From the NCBI RefSeq assembly GCF_000619885.1, contig NZ_JHUZ01000006.1, forward strand, positions 1-64,000: a DNA stretch of 64,000 bases. The letters run 5' to 3'. Of this stretch, positions 27,332 through 36,029 are shown piece by piece. The translations under genes and the position numbers were made by a program. The notes beneath the pieces were generated by a model. It was given only the letters and a program-made list of their open reading frames with translations. It was not told where the DNA came from and made no database searches. Each line of letters opens with the position of its first letter. The stretch's first letter is position 1. The DNA comes from Balneatrix alpica DSM 16621 (GTDB lineage: Bacteria; Pseudomonadota; Gammaproteobacteria; Pseudomonadales; Balneatricaceae).

Positions 27332-27874
27332 CTAGGCCTGATACCCTTCAGCCTGGTGCTGATCCTTCAGTTTGACGTAATTGGCCGCCGTGTATTTAAA
27401 GAAACTACGCTCTTTTTCCGACAGCGGCCGCGCCTGCTTCACTGGGCTGCCAACATAGAGATACCCGGACTCCAGCACCTTACCCGGCGGCACCAGCGAA
27501 CCGGCGCCGATGATGACCTCATCCTCCACCACCGCGCCATCCAGAATGGTGGCCCCCATGCCGATTAATACCCGATTGCCAACGGTGCAGCCGTGCAACA
27601 TGGCCTGATGGCCAATGGTGACATCCTCACCAATCATGAGGGGATAACCGCCGGGGTTATAGTTGCTGGCATGGGTAATGTGCAGCACGGCACCATCCTG
27701 CACGCTGGTACGGGCGCCAACCCGAATGCGGTGCATATCACCCCGAATCACCGCCATGGGCCATACCGAGACATCCTCCCCCAGCTCCACATCACCCAGC
27801 ACTAAAGCCATGGGGTCTACCCAGGCACGCTCACCCAGCTTCGGACTCATACCCTGAAAGGAACGTATCGGCAT
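27332..27874 (-). CDS. gamma-class carbonic anhydrase family protein (YrdA-like)
   Basis: A 180-residue left-handed beta-helix protein of the gamma carbonic anhydrase/YrdA/CaiE type. Hexapeptide repeats run through the middle. Zinc-ligand histidines are visible in GAVLHITHAS and IGHQAMLHGC. Whether it hydrates CO2 is uncertain, since many YrdA-type members show little activity. It diverges from prlC. From memory this pairing also occurs in Pseudomonas. Confidence 0.9.
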   Translation of the reverse strand: MPIRSFQGMSPKLGERAWVDPMALVLGDVELGEDVSVWPMAVIRGDMHRIRVGARTSVQDGAVLHITHASNYNPGGYPLMIGEDVTIGHQAMLHGCTVGNRVLIGMGATILDGAVVEDEVIIGAGSLVPPGKVLESGYLYVGSPVKQARPLSEKERSFFKYTAANYVKLKDQHQAEGYQA

Positions 27875-28037
27875 TGTTTAGCCTCCTTAATTCACAGACT
27901 GACAGCAGCAGTTGGCGCCGCCAGGGACAATGGCGTTATTCTATCCCTGGCGGCGGCTAAAACTCTATTCGACCTCTGGAAAAGCCGACCCTTGCCCTTA
28001 TATAGCTATTCTCGTTCACCCAGCGACAGGACCTTTC

Positions 28038-30080
28038 ATGAGCCACCCTCTGCTGACTCCGCACTCTCTTCCACCGTTCAGTGCCATTCGTCCTGAGCAA
28101 GTACTGCCTGCTGTCGAAGAGCTGATCCGTAGTAACCTTGAGCAGATTGATGCCCTGGCCGAGCAAGCCGACCCCAGTTGGCAAAGCTTTATCCTGCCGC
28201 TGGAACAGGCCAATGATCGCCTTAACCAAGCCTGGTCACCGGTGAGCCACCTTAACTCGGTGATGAACAGCCCAGAGCTGCGGGAAGCTTACAACGCCGC
28301 GCTACCCAAGCTCTCCGATTACGGCACCCGCCTGGGTCAGCACCAAGGCTTGTTTCGGGCCTATCAAAGCCTCAAAGCCAAGTACTACGAGACACTGAGC
28401 CCCGCCCAGCAAAAAGCCCTGGACGACGCCCTGCTCGATTTCCGCCTCAGTGGTATCGACTTGCCCGCTGAACAGCAACAGCGTTTTGCCCAGATCAGCA
28501 GTCGCCTGTCCGAATTGTCCAGCCAGTTCTCCAATAATGTGTTGGATGCCACCCAAGCCTGGAAAAAACACATCACCGATGTGCAACTGCTGGCTGGCAT
28601 CCCCGAATCCGGCCTCGGCGTCCTGCGTCAGCAAGCTGAACAAGCGGGCTTGGAAGGCTGGCTCATCAGCCTCGACTTCCCCAGCTACTACCCGGTACTG
28701 ACCTACTGTGATAATCGCGCCCTGCGTGAAGAGGTCTACACCGCTTACTGCACCCGCGCCTCCGAACAAGGGCCCAATGCCGGTGAGTTTGATAACAGCA
28801 GCCTGATGGAAGAAATCCTCAGCCTGCGCCAGGAGGAAGCCAAACTGCTTGGCTTTAACAACTATGCCGAGCTGTCGCTGGCCACCAAGATGGCCGAGAG
28901 CACGGATCAAGTAGTGAGCTTCCTGGAGCAACTGGCGGAAGTAGCCAAACCCGCTGCCCTGGCCGAGCTGGCCGAAGTACGCGCCTTTGCCCGGGATGAA
29001 CTGGGCATTGATGACCTGCAGGCCTGGGATCTTGGCTATGCCGGCGAGAAACTACGCCTGCAGCGCTACGCCCTGTCACAGGAAGAAGTCCGTCCTTACT
29101 TCCCGGCCCCTCGAGTGGTCCAGGGGCTGTTTAGCGTGATTCACAAACTCTATGGGGTCGAGATCCATCAGGTCGCTGACGTCGATCTTTACCACCCCGA
29201 TGTGCGTTTCTTTGAACTGCGCCGCCAGGGGCATCCCCTTGGCTACTTCTACCTTGACCTCTATGCCCGCGCCAATAAACGTGGCGGCGCCTGGATGGAT
29301 GAGTGCCGAGTGCGGCGGCGTCTGGCGGATGGCAGCCTGCAGTTGCCGGTTGCCTACCTGGTCTGCAACTTTACCCCGCCAGTGGGGGATAAACCGGCCT
29401 TACTGACCCATGATGAAGTCACCACCCTGTTCCATGAGTTCGGCCATGGCTTGCACCATATGCTGACCCAGGTTGAGGTTGCCAGTGTCTCCGGTATTAA
29501 CGGAGTGGCCTGGGATGCGGTGGAACTGCCCAGCCAGTTTATGGAAAACTTCTGCTGGGAACCGGAAGGCCTGGCATTGATTGCCGGCCACTACCAAACC
29601 GGCGAGCCCCTGCCCCAGGCGCTGCTCGACAAAATGTTAGCGGCGAAAAACTTCCACGCTGCCTTGATGATGCTGCGCCAGCTGGAATTCGCCCTGTTCG
29701 ACTTCCTCCTGCACCGTGATTACCAAGCAGGCAAGACCTCCATCCAAGCCCTGCTGGAGCAGGTGCGGGCCCAGGTTGCCGTCCTGCTGCCCCCCGGCTA
29801 CAACCGCTTCGCCCATGCCTTTAGCCACATCTTCGCCGGCGGTTATGCGGCAGGCTATTACAGCTATAAATGGGCAGAGGTGTTGTCCGCCGATGCCTTT
29901 GCCGCCTTTGAAGAAGAAGGCATCTTCAACCCCGCCACCGGGCAACGCTTCTTGCAGAATATTCTTGAGCAGGGTGGCAGTCGTCCGGCGATGGAGCTAT
30001 TCAAAGCCTTCCGTGGTCGTGAGCCCAGCATTGATGCGCTGCTCCGCCACTGTGGTCTGACCCCCAAGGAGGCCGCATGA
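28038..30080 (+). CDS. prlC: oligopeptidase A
   Basis: PrlC is a cytoplasmic M3-family zinc metallopeptidase that degrades signal peptides and other oligopeptides. The 680-residue product has the HEFGH zinc site within TLFHEFGHGLHHMLTQ and a third ligand region in ELPSQFMENFCW. The ATG at 28038 has ACAGGA upstream and gives the standard length. A longer in-frame extension to 27912 lacks family similarity. Its stop overlaps the start of yheV by 4 bases, so the pair is coupled. Confidence 0.96.
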   Translation: MSHPLLTPHSLPPFSAIRPEQVLPAVEELIRSNLEQIDALAEQADPSWQSFILPLEQANDRLNQAWSPVSHLNSVMNSPELREAYNAALPKLSDYGTRLGQHQGLFRAYQSLKAKYYETLSPAQQKALDDALLDFRLSGIDLPAEQQQRFAQISSRLSELSSQFSNNVLDATQAWKKHITDVQLLAGIPESGLGVLRQQAEQAGLEGWLISLDFPSYYPVLTYCDNRALREEVYTAYCTRASEQGPNAGEFDNSSLMEEILSLRQEEAKLLGFNNYAELSLATKMAESTDQVVSFLEQLAEVAKPAALAELAEVRAFARDELGIDDLQAWDLGYAGEKLRLQRYALSQEEVRPYFPAPRVVQGLFSVIHKLYGVEIHQVADVDLYHPDVRFFELRRQGHPLGYFYLDLYARANKRGGAWMDECRVRRRLADGSLQLPVAYLVCNFTPPVGDKPALLTHDEVTTLFHEFGHGLHHMLTQVEVASVSGINGVAWDAVELPSQFMENFCWEPEGLALIAGHYQTGEPLPQALLDKMLAAKNFHAALMMLRQLEFALFDFLLHRDYQAGKTSIQALLEQVRAQVAVLLPPGYNRFAHAFSHIFAGGYAAGYYSYKWAEVLSADAFAAFEEEGIFNPATGQRFLQNILEQGGSRPAMELFKAFRGREPSIDALLRHCGLTPKEAA

Positions 30081-30340
30081 CACCGATTAAACGCTTTATT
30101 GCCGGTGCGGTGTGCCCGCGCTGTGCCAAACAAGACACCCTGCGCATGTACCGCGATGAGGAGCGGGAATACCGGGAATGTATCGCCTGTGATTTCAGCG
30201 ACTCCCTGCGCCTGGATGGCCAGCCCGATACCCAGGCCGAGTTACCCACCCGGGTTAACCAGAGTGGCCCGGCGGTGCGGGAGGAGGACGTCCAGGTTAT
30301 CAAGCTATTCGATAGCCTGGATGCCACGAAAATTCACTGA
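30077..30340 (+). CDS. yheV: YheV-family zinc-ribbon protein
   Basis: A small 87-residue protein of the YheV family. It has a zinc ribbon made by CPRC (residues 13-16) and CIAC (about 35-38), and a conserved KRFIAGAVCPRCA start. The C-terminal segment EEDVQVIKLF is also typical. It is translationally coupled to prlC, an association seen widely in gammaproteobacteria. Its function is not established. Confidence 0.9.
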   Translation: MTPIKRFIAGAVCPRCAKQDTLRMYRDEEREYRECIACDFSDSLRLDGQPDTQAELPTRVNQSGPAVREEDVQVIKLFDSLDATKIH

Positions 30341-30356
30341 TGATGCACTAACCCTT

Positions 30357-30406
30357 GGCCGCTTGCGGCCATCGCTCTGGCTATCCGGTGCCCTCACCGG
30401 ATAGCC
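30357..30406. terminator. tandem hairpins between yheV and rssA
   Basis: GGCCGC-TT-GCGGCC (30357-30370) is followed by a 12-bp perfect stem GGCTATCCGGTG/CACCGGATAGCC (30379-30406, 4-base loop). The genes on either side are convergent. There is no clear T-run, so termination would be by pairing or Rho. Confidence 0.55.
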
Positions 30407-30415
30407 TCTCCCGAC

Positions 30416-31333
30416 TTAGCCAGTGCTCAAGGGGGGCCTGGGCTTGATGCCCAAAAATGCCAACTCCCCTAACAGAAAGTCCGCCATCCGCTCGACACAG
30501 CGCTCTCCTTCCATAATCGCCTCTTCCGCCCGATGAAACTCCATAATGCTGATATCCGCCAACCGGGGCCGCAGCTCCACCTCCGGTGGCTCCCCCGCCA
30601 TCCGGGTACGGGTGATGCGCTGCTGCATAATATCGATGGCCCCGCCCATGACGTTCCACATTGAAGGAATGGGGGCCTCCGCCTCTCGCTCTGGCAGCAG
30701 ACGACCAAACCACTGGCTGATCACATTGCTTTCCTCGGCGATTTCCTCCTCCACCAGCTCATCAGGGCGATAACCCCGCATATCCGCCGCCAGATTGACC
30801 GCAATCACCACATCCGCCCCCAGCGCCCGGGCCAGGGTAACCGGCACCGGATTCACCACCGCACCATCAATCAACAACTGCCCCTGATAATGCACCGGCA
30901 CAAACAACCCCGGCATGGCACAGGAGGCGCGTACCGCCGGGATCATTTCCCCCTGCTGCAACCACAGCTCCCGTCCGGTATGAAACTCAGTCGCCACCAC
31001 ACCAAAGGGCAGCTGTAGCTCCTCAAAACTTTTAAACCTCATCCCCTTGGCAATCTGGTTAAATACCCGCTCACCCCGCACCAGGCCACGGCCATCCAGG
31101 CGCCAGTCGAGCAGCTTCATCACCTGCAGACGGGTAAAACCACGTACCCAGGTTTCCATCTGACCCAGCTGGCCACAGGCATAGGCCGCACCGACCAAGG
31201 CCCCGATCGAGCAGCCCGCCACCACATCGGGGTAAATTCCTAACCGCGCCAGCGCCTTCAGCACACCAATATGCGCCCAACCTTTAGCTGCCCCACTGCC
31301 CAAGGCTATCCCCAGTTTGGCGTGTTGCTTCAT
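30416..31333 (-). CDS. rssA: patatin-like phospholipase family protein (RssA-like)
   Basis: A 305-residue patatin-domain protein, probably a serine lipid acyl hydrolase at the membrane. It has the oxyanion glycine-rich motif GSGAAKGWAHIGVL, the nucleophile elbow GCSIGALVG and the catalytic aspartate in LIDGAVVNPVPV. The ATG at 31333 has GAGGAG upstream. E. coli RssA is the closest named relative that I recognise by pattern. Its physiological substrate is not known. Confidence 0.88.
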   Translation of the reverse strand: MKQHAKLGIALGSGAAKGWAHIGVLKALARLGIYPDVVAGCSIGALVGAAYACGQLGQMETWVRGFTRLQVMKLLDWRLDGRGLVRGERVFNQIAKGMRFKSFEELQLPFGVVATEFHTGRELWLQQGEMIPAVRASCAMPGLFVPVHYQGQLLIDGAVVNPVPVTLARALGADVVIAVNLAADMRGYRPDELVEEEIAEESNVISQWFGRLLPEREAEAPIPSMWNVMGGAIDIMQQRITRTRMAGEPPEVELRPRLADISIMEFHRAEEAIMEGERCVERMADFLLGELAFLGIKPRPPLSTG

Positions 31334-31547
31334 CTCAGTCTCCTCTTCAACCCTCAGCAAAGGGTAGCGCCGCTCACCCACTAGCGCTTTGAAAATGCTC
31401 AATATTTGACAAAATCGTTTAACAAAATTAACAAACACATTAGCAAATCTACTCCATTGCCCGCTTGCGCCCCCTGCAGGGCAGGAGTAATTTCCTGCCG
31501 CTGCCATGCCACTACCTGGGATTACCTCCCTTATTTCAGGTATATGC

Positions 31548-31657
31548 CATGCAAAATACTTATAGCCAGTGCGTCCAGCTTGCTTCGTTATCAGCCCACC
31601 ATTAAGGTGCTCGGCCTGCATAAGCTGTCACTGAGCTCGCCTTGGCTATAAGGCATG
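31548..31657 (+). promoter_or_regulatory. structured 5' leader of the alsT-like gene
   Basis: This segment ends 37 bases before the symporter start and can fold into a long hairpin. The outer pairs are CATGC (31548-31552) with GCATG (31653-31657). CTTATAGCCA (31559-31568) pairs exactly with TGGCTATAAG (31643-31652). Inside, CAGCTT pairs with AAGCTG and CACC with GGTG. A cis-regulatory RNA is a reasonable reading, but an operator dyad is not excluded. It does not match the glycine riboswitch consensus. The 361-base gap 31334-31694 holds this element, a smaller GGCAGGA/TCCTGCC dyad (31480-31499) and no gene that I can see. Confidence 0.45.
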
Positions 31658-31694
31658 CAGAGTCCACATAATAACCATATAAAGGAATCCACCA

Positions 31695-33182
31695 ATGAAA
31701 GAGCTGGTCGATAGCCTCAACGGCTATATCTGGAGCCCGGCGCTCATCTATCTTTGCCTGGGTGTTGGTCTGTATTTCTCCCTGCGCACTCGTTTCCTGC
31801 AAATCCGTCACGTCAAAGAGATGGTCAAGCTGATGTTTGAAGGCAAGCCTTCTGACAAGGGTGTGTCCTCCTTCCAGGCCCTGACGATTTCTCTGTCTGG
31901 CCGCGTCGGTACCGGTAACATCGCCGGTGTAGCTACCGCCATCACCTTTGGTGGCCCTGGTGCGATTTTCTGGATGTGGGCGGTGGCCTTCCTTGGCGCC
32001 AGTACTGCCTTTATCGAATCCACCCTGGCACAGATTTATAAAGAGCAGGAAGACGGTCAGTACCGTGGTGGTCCCGCTTACTACATCGAAAAAGGCCTGG
32101 GCATGAAGTGGTATGCCTGGATCTTCGCCTTCGCCACCATTCTCGGCACCGGTCTGCTGCTGCCTGGCGTACAGGCCAACTCCATCGCCTCCGGCATCGA
32201 GAATGCCTTTGGCATTCCCACCACCGTGACTGCCACCCTGGTGGTTATCCTGCTTGGCCTGATCATCTTTGGTGGGGTAAAGCGGATCGCCTCCTTTGCT
32301 GAAGTGGTAGTGCCCTTTATGGCGCTGGGTTACATCCTGGTCGCGTCAGTGATCATCGCCCTGCATATCGATCAACTGCCCGCCATTGTCACCCTGATCA
32401 TCAAGAGTGCCTTTGGTCTGGAAGCAGGCTTCGGTGCCATTCTGGGTCTGGCAGTGATGTGGGGGGTAAAACGTGGGGTTTACTCCAACGAAGCTGGTCA
32501 GGGTACTGGCCCCCACCCCGCCGCCGCTGCTGAGGTTTCTCACCCCGCCAAGCAGGGTCTGGTACAGGGCTTCTCCGTCTATGTCGACACCCTATTCGTC
32601 TGTACCGCCACCGCCTTTATGATCCTGATCACCGGCAACTACAACGTACAGGCCGCCGATGGCAGCTTCCTGGTACAGGGTCTGGCCGGTATTGCCGCTG
32701 GCCCCGCCTACACCCAGAACGCGGTGGAAACCGTGCTGCCGGGCTTTGGTAGCATCTTCGTGGCCATTGCGCTGTTCTTCTTCGCCTTTACCACCATCAT
32801 TGCCTACTACTACATCGCCGAAACCAACGTGGCTTACATCAACCGTGCGCTGAAGCAGCCTTGGCTGATGTTTGTGTTGAAAGTGGCGCTGATGGCTTCC
32901 GTTCTCTACGGCGCTGTGAAAACTGCAGACGTGGCCTGGGGCCTGGGTGATATCGGCGTGGGTCTGATGGCCTGGCTCAACATTGTCGCCATTCTGCTGC
33001 TGCAGAAACCCGCACTCTTGGCGCTGAAAGACTATGAAGCCCAGAAACAAGCGGGTGTGGACCCTGTGTTCCATCCGGAAAAGCTGGGTATCAAGAATGC
33101 TGACTTCTGGGTAAAGCGCCAGCAAAAGCAGGCCGCCGCCACCCGTACTGAGGAAGTATCCGCTGCGCCTGAACAGGCTTAA
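31695..33182 (+). CDS. alsT: sodium:alanine symporter (AGCS family)
   Basis: A 495-residue inner-membrane transporter that imports alanine or glycine with sodium. It has about 11 spans and the family motifs GRVGTGNIAGVATAI (near 72-86), GGPAYYIEKGLG and the glycine-rich SNEAGQGTGPHPAAAAEV. The ATG at 31695 follows AAAGGAA. The upstream leader can form an extended stem. Transcription probably ends at the hairpin at 33202. Confidence 0.93.
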   Translation: MKELVDSLNGYIWSPALIYLCLGVGLYFSLRTRFLQIRHVKEMVKLMFEGKPSDKGVSSFQALTISLSGRVGTGNIAGVATAITFGGPGAIFWMWAVAFLGASTAFIESTLAQIYKEQEDGQYRGGPAYYIEKGLGMKWYAWIFAFATILGTGLLLPGVQANSIASGIENAFGIPTTVTATLVVILLGLIIFGGVKRIASFAEVVVPFMALGYILVASVIIALHIDQLPAIVTLIIKSAFGLEAGFGAILGLAVMWGVKRGVYSNEAGQGTGPHPAAAAEVSHPAKQGLVQGFSVYVDTLFVCTATAFMILITGNYNVQAADGSFLVQGLAGIAAGPAYTQNAVETVLPGFGSIFVAIALFFFAFTTIIAYYYIAETNVAYINRALKQPWLMFVLKVALMASVLYGAVKTADVAWGLGDIGVGLMAWLNIVAILLLQKPALLALKDYEAQKQAGVDPVFHPEKLGIKNADFWVKRQQKQAAATRTEEVSAAPEQA

Positions 33183-33201
33183 GCCATACTTGCTGACCTC
33201 C

Positions 33202-33226
33202 CTCACCCCCGCACTGCGGGGGTGAG
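33202..33226. terminator. hairpin between alsT and eptA 3' ends
   Basis: The 11-bp perfect stem CTCACCCCCGC/GCGGGGGTGAG with a 3-base loop lies between two convergent genes. It is followed on the plus strand by TCGTTT. Confidence 0.75.
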
Positions 33227-33237
33227 TCGTTTATGGC

Positions 33238-34875
33238 CTAACGATAACAGGGCCGGTTCCAATCCCACTGCGGCTGATACACCGAGGTTTCGACCCGGCT
33301 CATACCCAGCACCGAGTGCACCAGATTGTCATGGCTCCAGGGCTGCTGACGCTGTTGTTGCAAGCAGGCCTGATCCAGGCCATAGCTACGCTGATAACCC
33401 GGAGATAACCACAACAGCATGGGCACATGCTTCTGTGCCTGAGGTGCCAATAAATAAGGCATGCCATGCAGATAGAGGCCATTCTCCCCCAGCGACTCTC
33501 CATGGTCAGACACATAGAGCAGTGCACTGTCATAGTCACCCTGCTGCTGTAAGGCACGAATGAGTTGCGCCAGCACCTGATCGCTATACACCAGGGTGTT
33601 GTCATAGGCGTTAATCACCTCCTCCTGGCTGCATTCCTGTAGCTGACTGGTTTGACAGGCCGGGCCGAAGTGCGCTGCCTGCGCCGGATAACGCTTGCTA
33701 TAGTCCGGGCCATGGCTGCCCAACTGATGTAACACCACCACCCGATCCCGTTGCGGCGCCTGCTGCAACTGTTCCATTAATACCGCTGTCATCAACTCAT
33801 CCCGACACTCCCCCTCACAACGCTGCTCGGGCAACGGGATACTGCGGATGCGCTCACAGACGCCTTTACAGCCGGAGTTGTTATCCAACCACCAGACTTC
33901 CAGACCGGCACGCTGGAGAATATCCAACAGATTATCCTGCCGCAGGGCACGGGGTTCGTCGTACTCCTGCCGGTTTTGCAGCGAAAACATACAGGGCACC
34001 GACACAGCCGTTGCCGTGCCACAGGAGCTCACCTGACTAAAACTGAGCAGAGGTAACTGCGCTAACTGCGGATTGGTCTGACGAGGGTAGCCATTCAGGC
34101 TAAAGTGATCGGCTCGGGCGGTTTCCCCAACCACCAGCACCAACAGACTCGGCTTACTACGCTTGGCTAAAGGCAGCGACTGCCTGGCATCCAACCCCAG
34201 CTGACGATAGGGCAAGCCTTGCCCCTGCCAGTGTTGCCGGGCCAGGGAATAGGCGGCATAGACCACATTCACCGGGGTAGCCAGCTGCCGTACTTCCTTA
34301 TGGTTGCGCAAAAAAGAAGCGTAATGCTGATTCGCCATCAATAGCAGCAACACCAGCAGCAATAACCACCCCACCACCAGACTCAGCCAAACACGCAGAT
34401 GGCGCGGCCAGGGGGCAAAGCGTAAAGGCAGTAGCCCCAATCCCAATGCCGGCAACAATCCCAAGCCAAGCATCCACCATAGCATCTTGCTGGTTAACAG
34501 CCCCTGCACTTCTCGACTATCGGTGGCCAAGGCGTTTTGCAGCATGCCCCGATCAATCACAATGCCATAGCTGTGGATAAAATAACTGGCCCCGGCCGCC
34601 ATCATCCACAATAGCATCAGCCCTGGCTTAAACAGCCGCGGCCAACACAACAGGGTTAGCAGCCAAGCCTGTAACGCCGTTAGCAGTAAGCCTAAATTAA
34701 CCATAAACAGTGGCTGTGCGGGCATCACCTGAGCCGCCGCCTGGAGAAAGGGCTGATTAAACAGCAGGGTCCAGAGCAGGCTCACCCCTACCACTAACCA
34801 CCAGGGGGAACACCCCAGCTGCCACCATCGACTGCGTGCCAAGGGTAAGGCTTGCTCAAGCAAGGGATTAGTCAT
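33238..34875 (-). CDS. eptA: lipid A phosphoethanolamine transferase (EptA/MCR family)
   Basis: This inner-membrane enzyme moves phosphoethanolamine from phosphatidylethanolamine to lipid A phosphates, lowering surface charge. The 545-residue product has five N-terminal spans and a periplasmic sulfatase-fold domain. The active-site glutamate is E251 (VVGETARADH). The likely Thr nucleophile is T287 in SSCGTATAVSVPCMFS, and other metal ligands lie in YVSDHGESLGE. Paired cysteines typical of the family are present. It is the last gene of dgkA-PAP2-eptA, overlapping the PAP2 stop by 4 bases. Confidence 0.94.
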   Translation of the reverse strand: MTNPLLEQALPLARSRWWQLGCSPWWLVVGVSLLWTLLFNQPFLQAAAQVMPAQPLFMVNLGLLLTALQAWLLTLLCWPRLFKPGLMLLWMMAAGASYFIHSYGIVIDRGMLQNALATDSREVQGLLTSKMLWWMLGLGLLPALGLGLLPLRFAPWPRHLRVWLSLVVGWLLLLVLLLLMANQHYASFLRNHKEVRQLATPVNVVYAAYSLARQHWQGQGLPYRQLGLDARQSLPLAKRSKPSLLVLVVGETARADHFSLNGYPRQTNPQLAQLPLLSFSQVSSCGTATAVSVPCMFSLQNRQEYDEPRALRQDNLLDILQRAGLEVWWLDNNSGCKGVCERIRSIPLPEQRCEGECRDELMTAVLMEQLQQAPQRDRVVVLHQLGSHGPDYSKRYPAQAAHFGPACQTSQLQECSQEEVINAYDNTLVYSDQVLAQLIRALQQQGDYDSALLYVSDHGESLGENGLYLHGMPYLLAPQAQKHVPMLLWLSPGYQRSYGLDQACLQQQRQQPWSHDNLVHSVLGMSRVETSVYQPQWDWNRPCYR

Positions 34876-35591
34876 GACTCACCCCCCTGGCCCACTGATG
34901 GCCAGCGCCATAACCTTGCCAATCCCCAAGCCACCCACCAGCACAATGCCGCCGTGGCCACATCGTGGGATAAGAAGTGTGCACCGCGTAATTGCTGTAC
35001 TGCACCGAGCACTAGGGCCAGCGCGATGATCAACCCCAAAGCCGGATAGCGCCACTGTGGCCGATAGTGGGCGAGAACAAAATACAGCCCTAACCACATA
35101 TAACCGAGACTGGCATGGCCAGCCGGAAAGCATTGTCCCGGCTCCTGCCCCACTGGCAGGGGTTGCCACCACTCATGGGCTAGACGCACCCCGCCCAGGC
35201 CCTGCAAGTCCCAGGGGCAGTCCACCCCCAGACTATGCTTACCCCATTGCACCAATAAGGCCGATAGCATCAGACTCAGGCTGAGGTAGCGCAAAGCAGA
35301 AGGGCCGCCAGGCAGGTAACGGCACACCCACCGCCGTACCCAGGGCAAATGACAGGCCAGCGTTAGCCCCCACAGCAGCAACACCGCTAACTGCAAAGGC
35401 ACGCGCAAAACATCATGTAACCAAAACTGACTCCAACCGGCATGGCGCCATTGCCATCCCTCCCCACCCAGCTGATACAACCAACTCGCCAGTGGCCAAT
35501 CACCGGCGGGTAGCAAGACCAGCAAGAGCAACAACACCATACCTACCCACAGGTACACCTGAGACTGCGCGGGGTTTACCACAGCACGCAT
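34872..35591 (-). CDS. PAP2-family membrane phosphatase
   Basis: A membrane phosphatase of about 239 residues with five to six spans and the three PAP2 motifs. These are KHSLGVDCPWDL (motif 1, degenerate), CFPAGHASLGY (motif 2, general PSGH form) and RGAHFLSHDV (motif 3). It probably hydrolyses a lipid phosphate, for example lipid A 1-phosphate as LpxE does, or a prenyl or phosphatidyl phosphate. The start is ATG 35591 (or GTG 35597), which overlaps the end of dgkA. It sits between dgkA and eptA in a PmrA-type operon. Confidence 0.88.
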   Translation of the reverse strand: MRAVVNPAQSQVYLWVGMVLLLLLVLLPAGDWPLASWLYQLGGEGWQWRHAGWSQFWLHDVLRVPLQLAVLLLWGLTLACHLPWVRRWVCRYLPGGPSALRYLSLSLMLSALLVQWGKHSLGVDCPWDLQGLGGVRLAHEWWQPLPVGQEPGQCFPAGHASLGYMWLGLYFVLAHYRPQWRYPALGLIIALALVLGAVQQLRGAHFLSHDVATAALCWWVAWGLARLWRWPSVGQGGES

Positions 35592-35938
35592 AACCACACC
35601 CCCGCCGCCGCCACCAAACTCACCAGCACTGCAGCCGAACCCATATCCTTGGCCTGGCCACTGAGGGGATGTGACTCTAAGCCAATCCGGTCGATGGCCG
35701 CCTCTATGGCGGAATTGAGCAGCTCGACAATCAGTACCATCAGCAGGCTAAACAGCAGCAATGCCCGCTCGACCGCTGTCAGCGACAGGATAAAAACAAC
35801 AGGCAGGCCAAGCAGTAGCAGTACCACTTCCTGGCGAATGGCGGCCTGGGTTTTCCAGGCGGCTTTCAGGCCCTGATAGGAATAACGGCTGGCATGCAAC
35901 AGACGGCGCCAGCCTCGGGCACCTACAGCGTAAGACAT
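35576..35938 (-). CDS. dgkA: diacylglycerol kinase DgkA
   Basis: DgkA phosphorylates diacylglycerol to phosphatidic acid in the inner membrane. The 120-residue, three-span product has the characteristic RIGLESHPLSGQAKDMGSAAV active-site segment and NSAIEAAIDR. EptA leaves diacylglycerol as a by-product, so a dgkA placed ahead of eptA makes biochemical sense for recycling. The ATG at 35938 has GGGAG upstream. Three PmrA-type half-sites lie about 47-74 bases upstream. Confidence 0.95.
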   Translation of the reverse strand: MSYAVGARGWRRLLHASRYSYQGLKAAWKTQAAIRQEVVLLLLGLPVVFILSLTAVERALLLFSLLMVLIVELLNSAIEAAIDRIGLESHPLSGQAKDMGSAAVLVSLVAAAGVWLCVLW

Positions 35939-35984
35939 GAACTCGCTCCCAGTATCAAACTGGCAGCGAGGCTACAGACAGAAA

Positions 35985-36012
35985 CTTAAGGGAGACTTAA
36001 GCCAAGCTTAAC
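35985..36012 (-). promoter_or_regulatory. triple PmrA-type box upstream of dgkA
   Basis: Three hexamers CTTAAG (35985-35990), CTTAAG (35996-36001) and CTTAAC (36007-36012) are spaced exactly 11 bp apart with 5-base gaps. The known PmrA/BasR site is two TTAAG-type half-sites separated by 5 bases. The array lies in the 91-base gap between the sensor gene and dgkA, so dgkA-PAP2-eptA probably has its own PmrA-dependent promoter. A clear -10 is not evident. Confidence 0.75.
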
Positions 36013-36029
36013 CAACCGCTCGATCGACA

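Noticed and set aside
28302-28931. 209-codon minus-strand frame opposite prlC
   Set aside because: It is a shadow of the prlC reading frame in GC-rich DNA; prlC itself matches oligopeptidase A throughout.
31334-31694. Glycine riboswitch upstream of the symporter
   Set aside because: The conserved aptamer core sequences of the glycine riboswitch are absent; only the unrelated hairpin described is seen.
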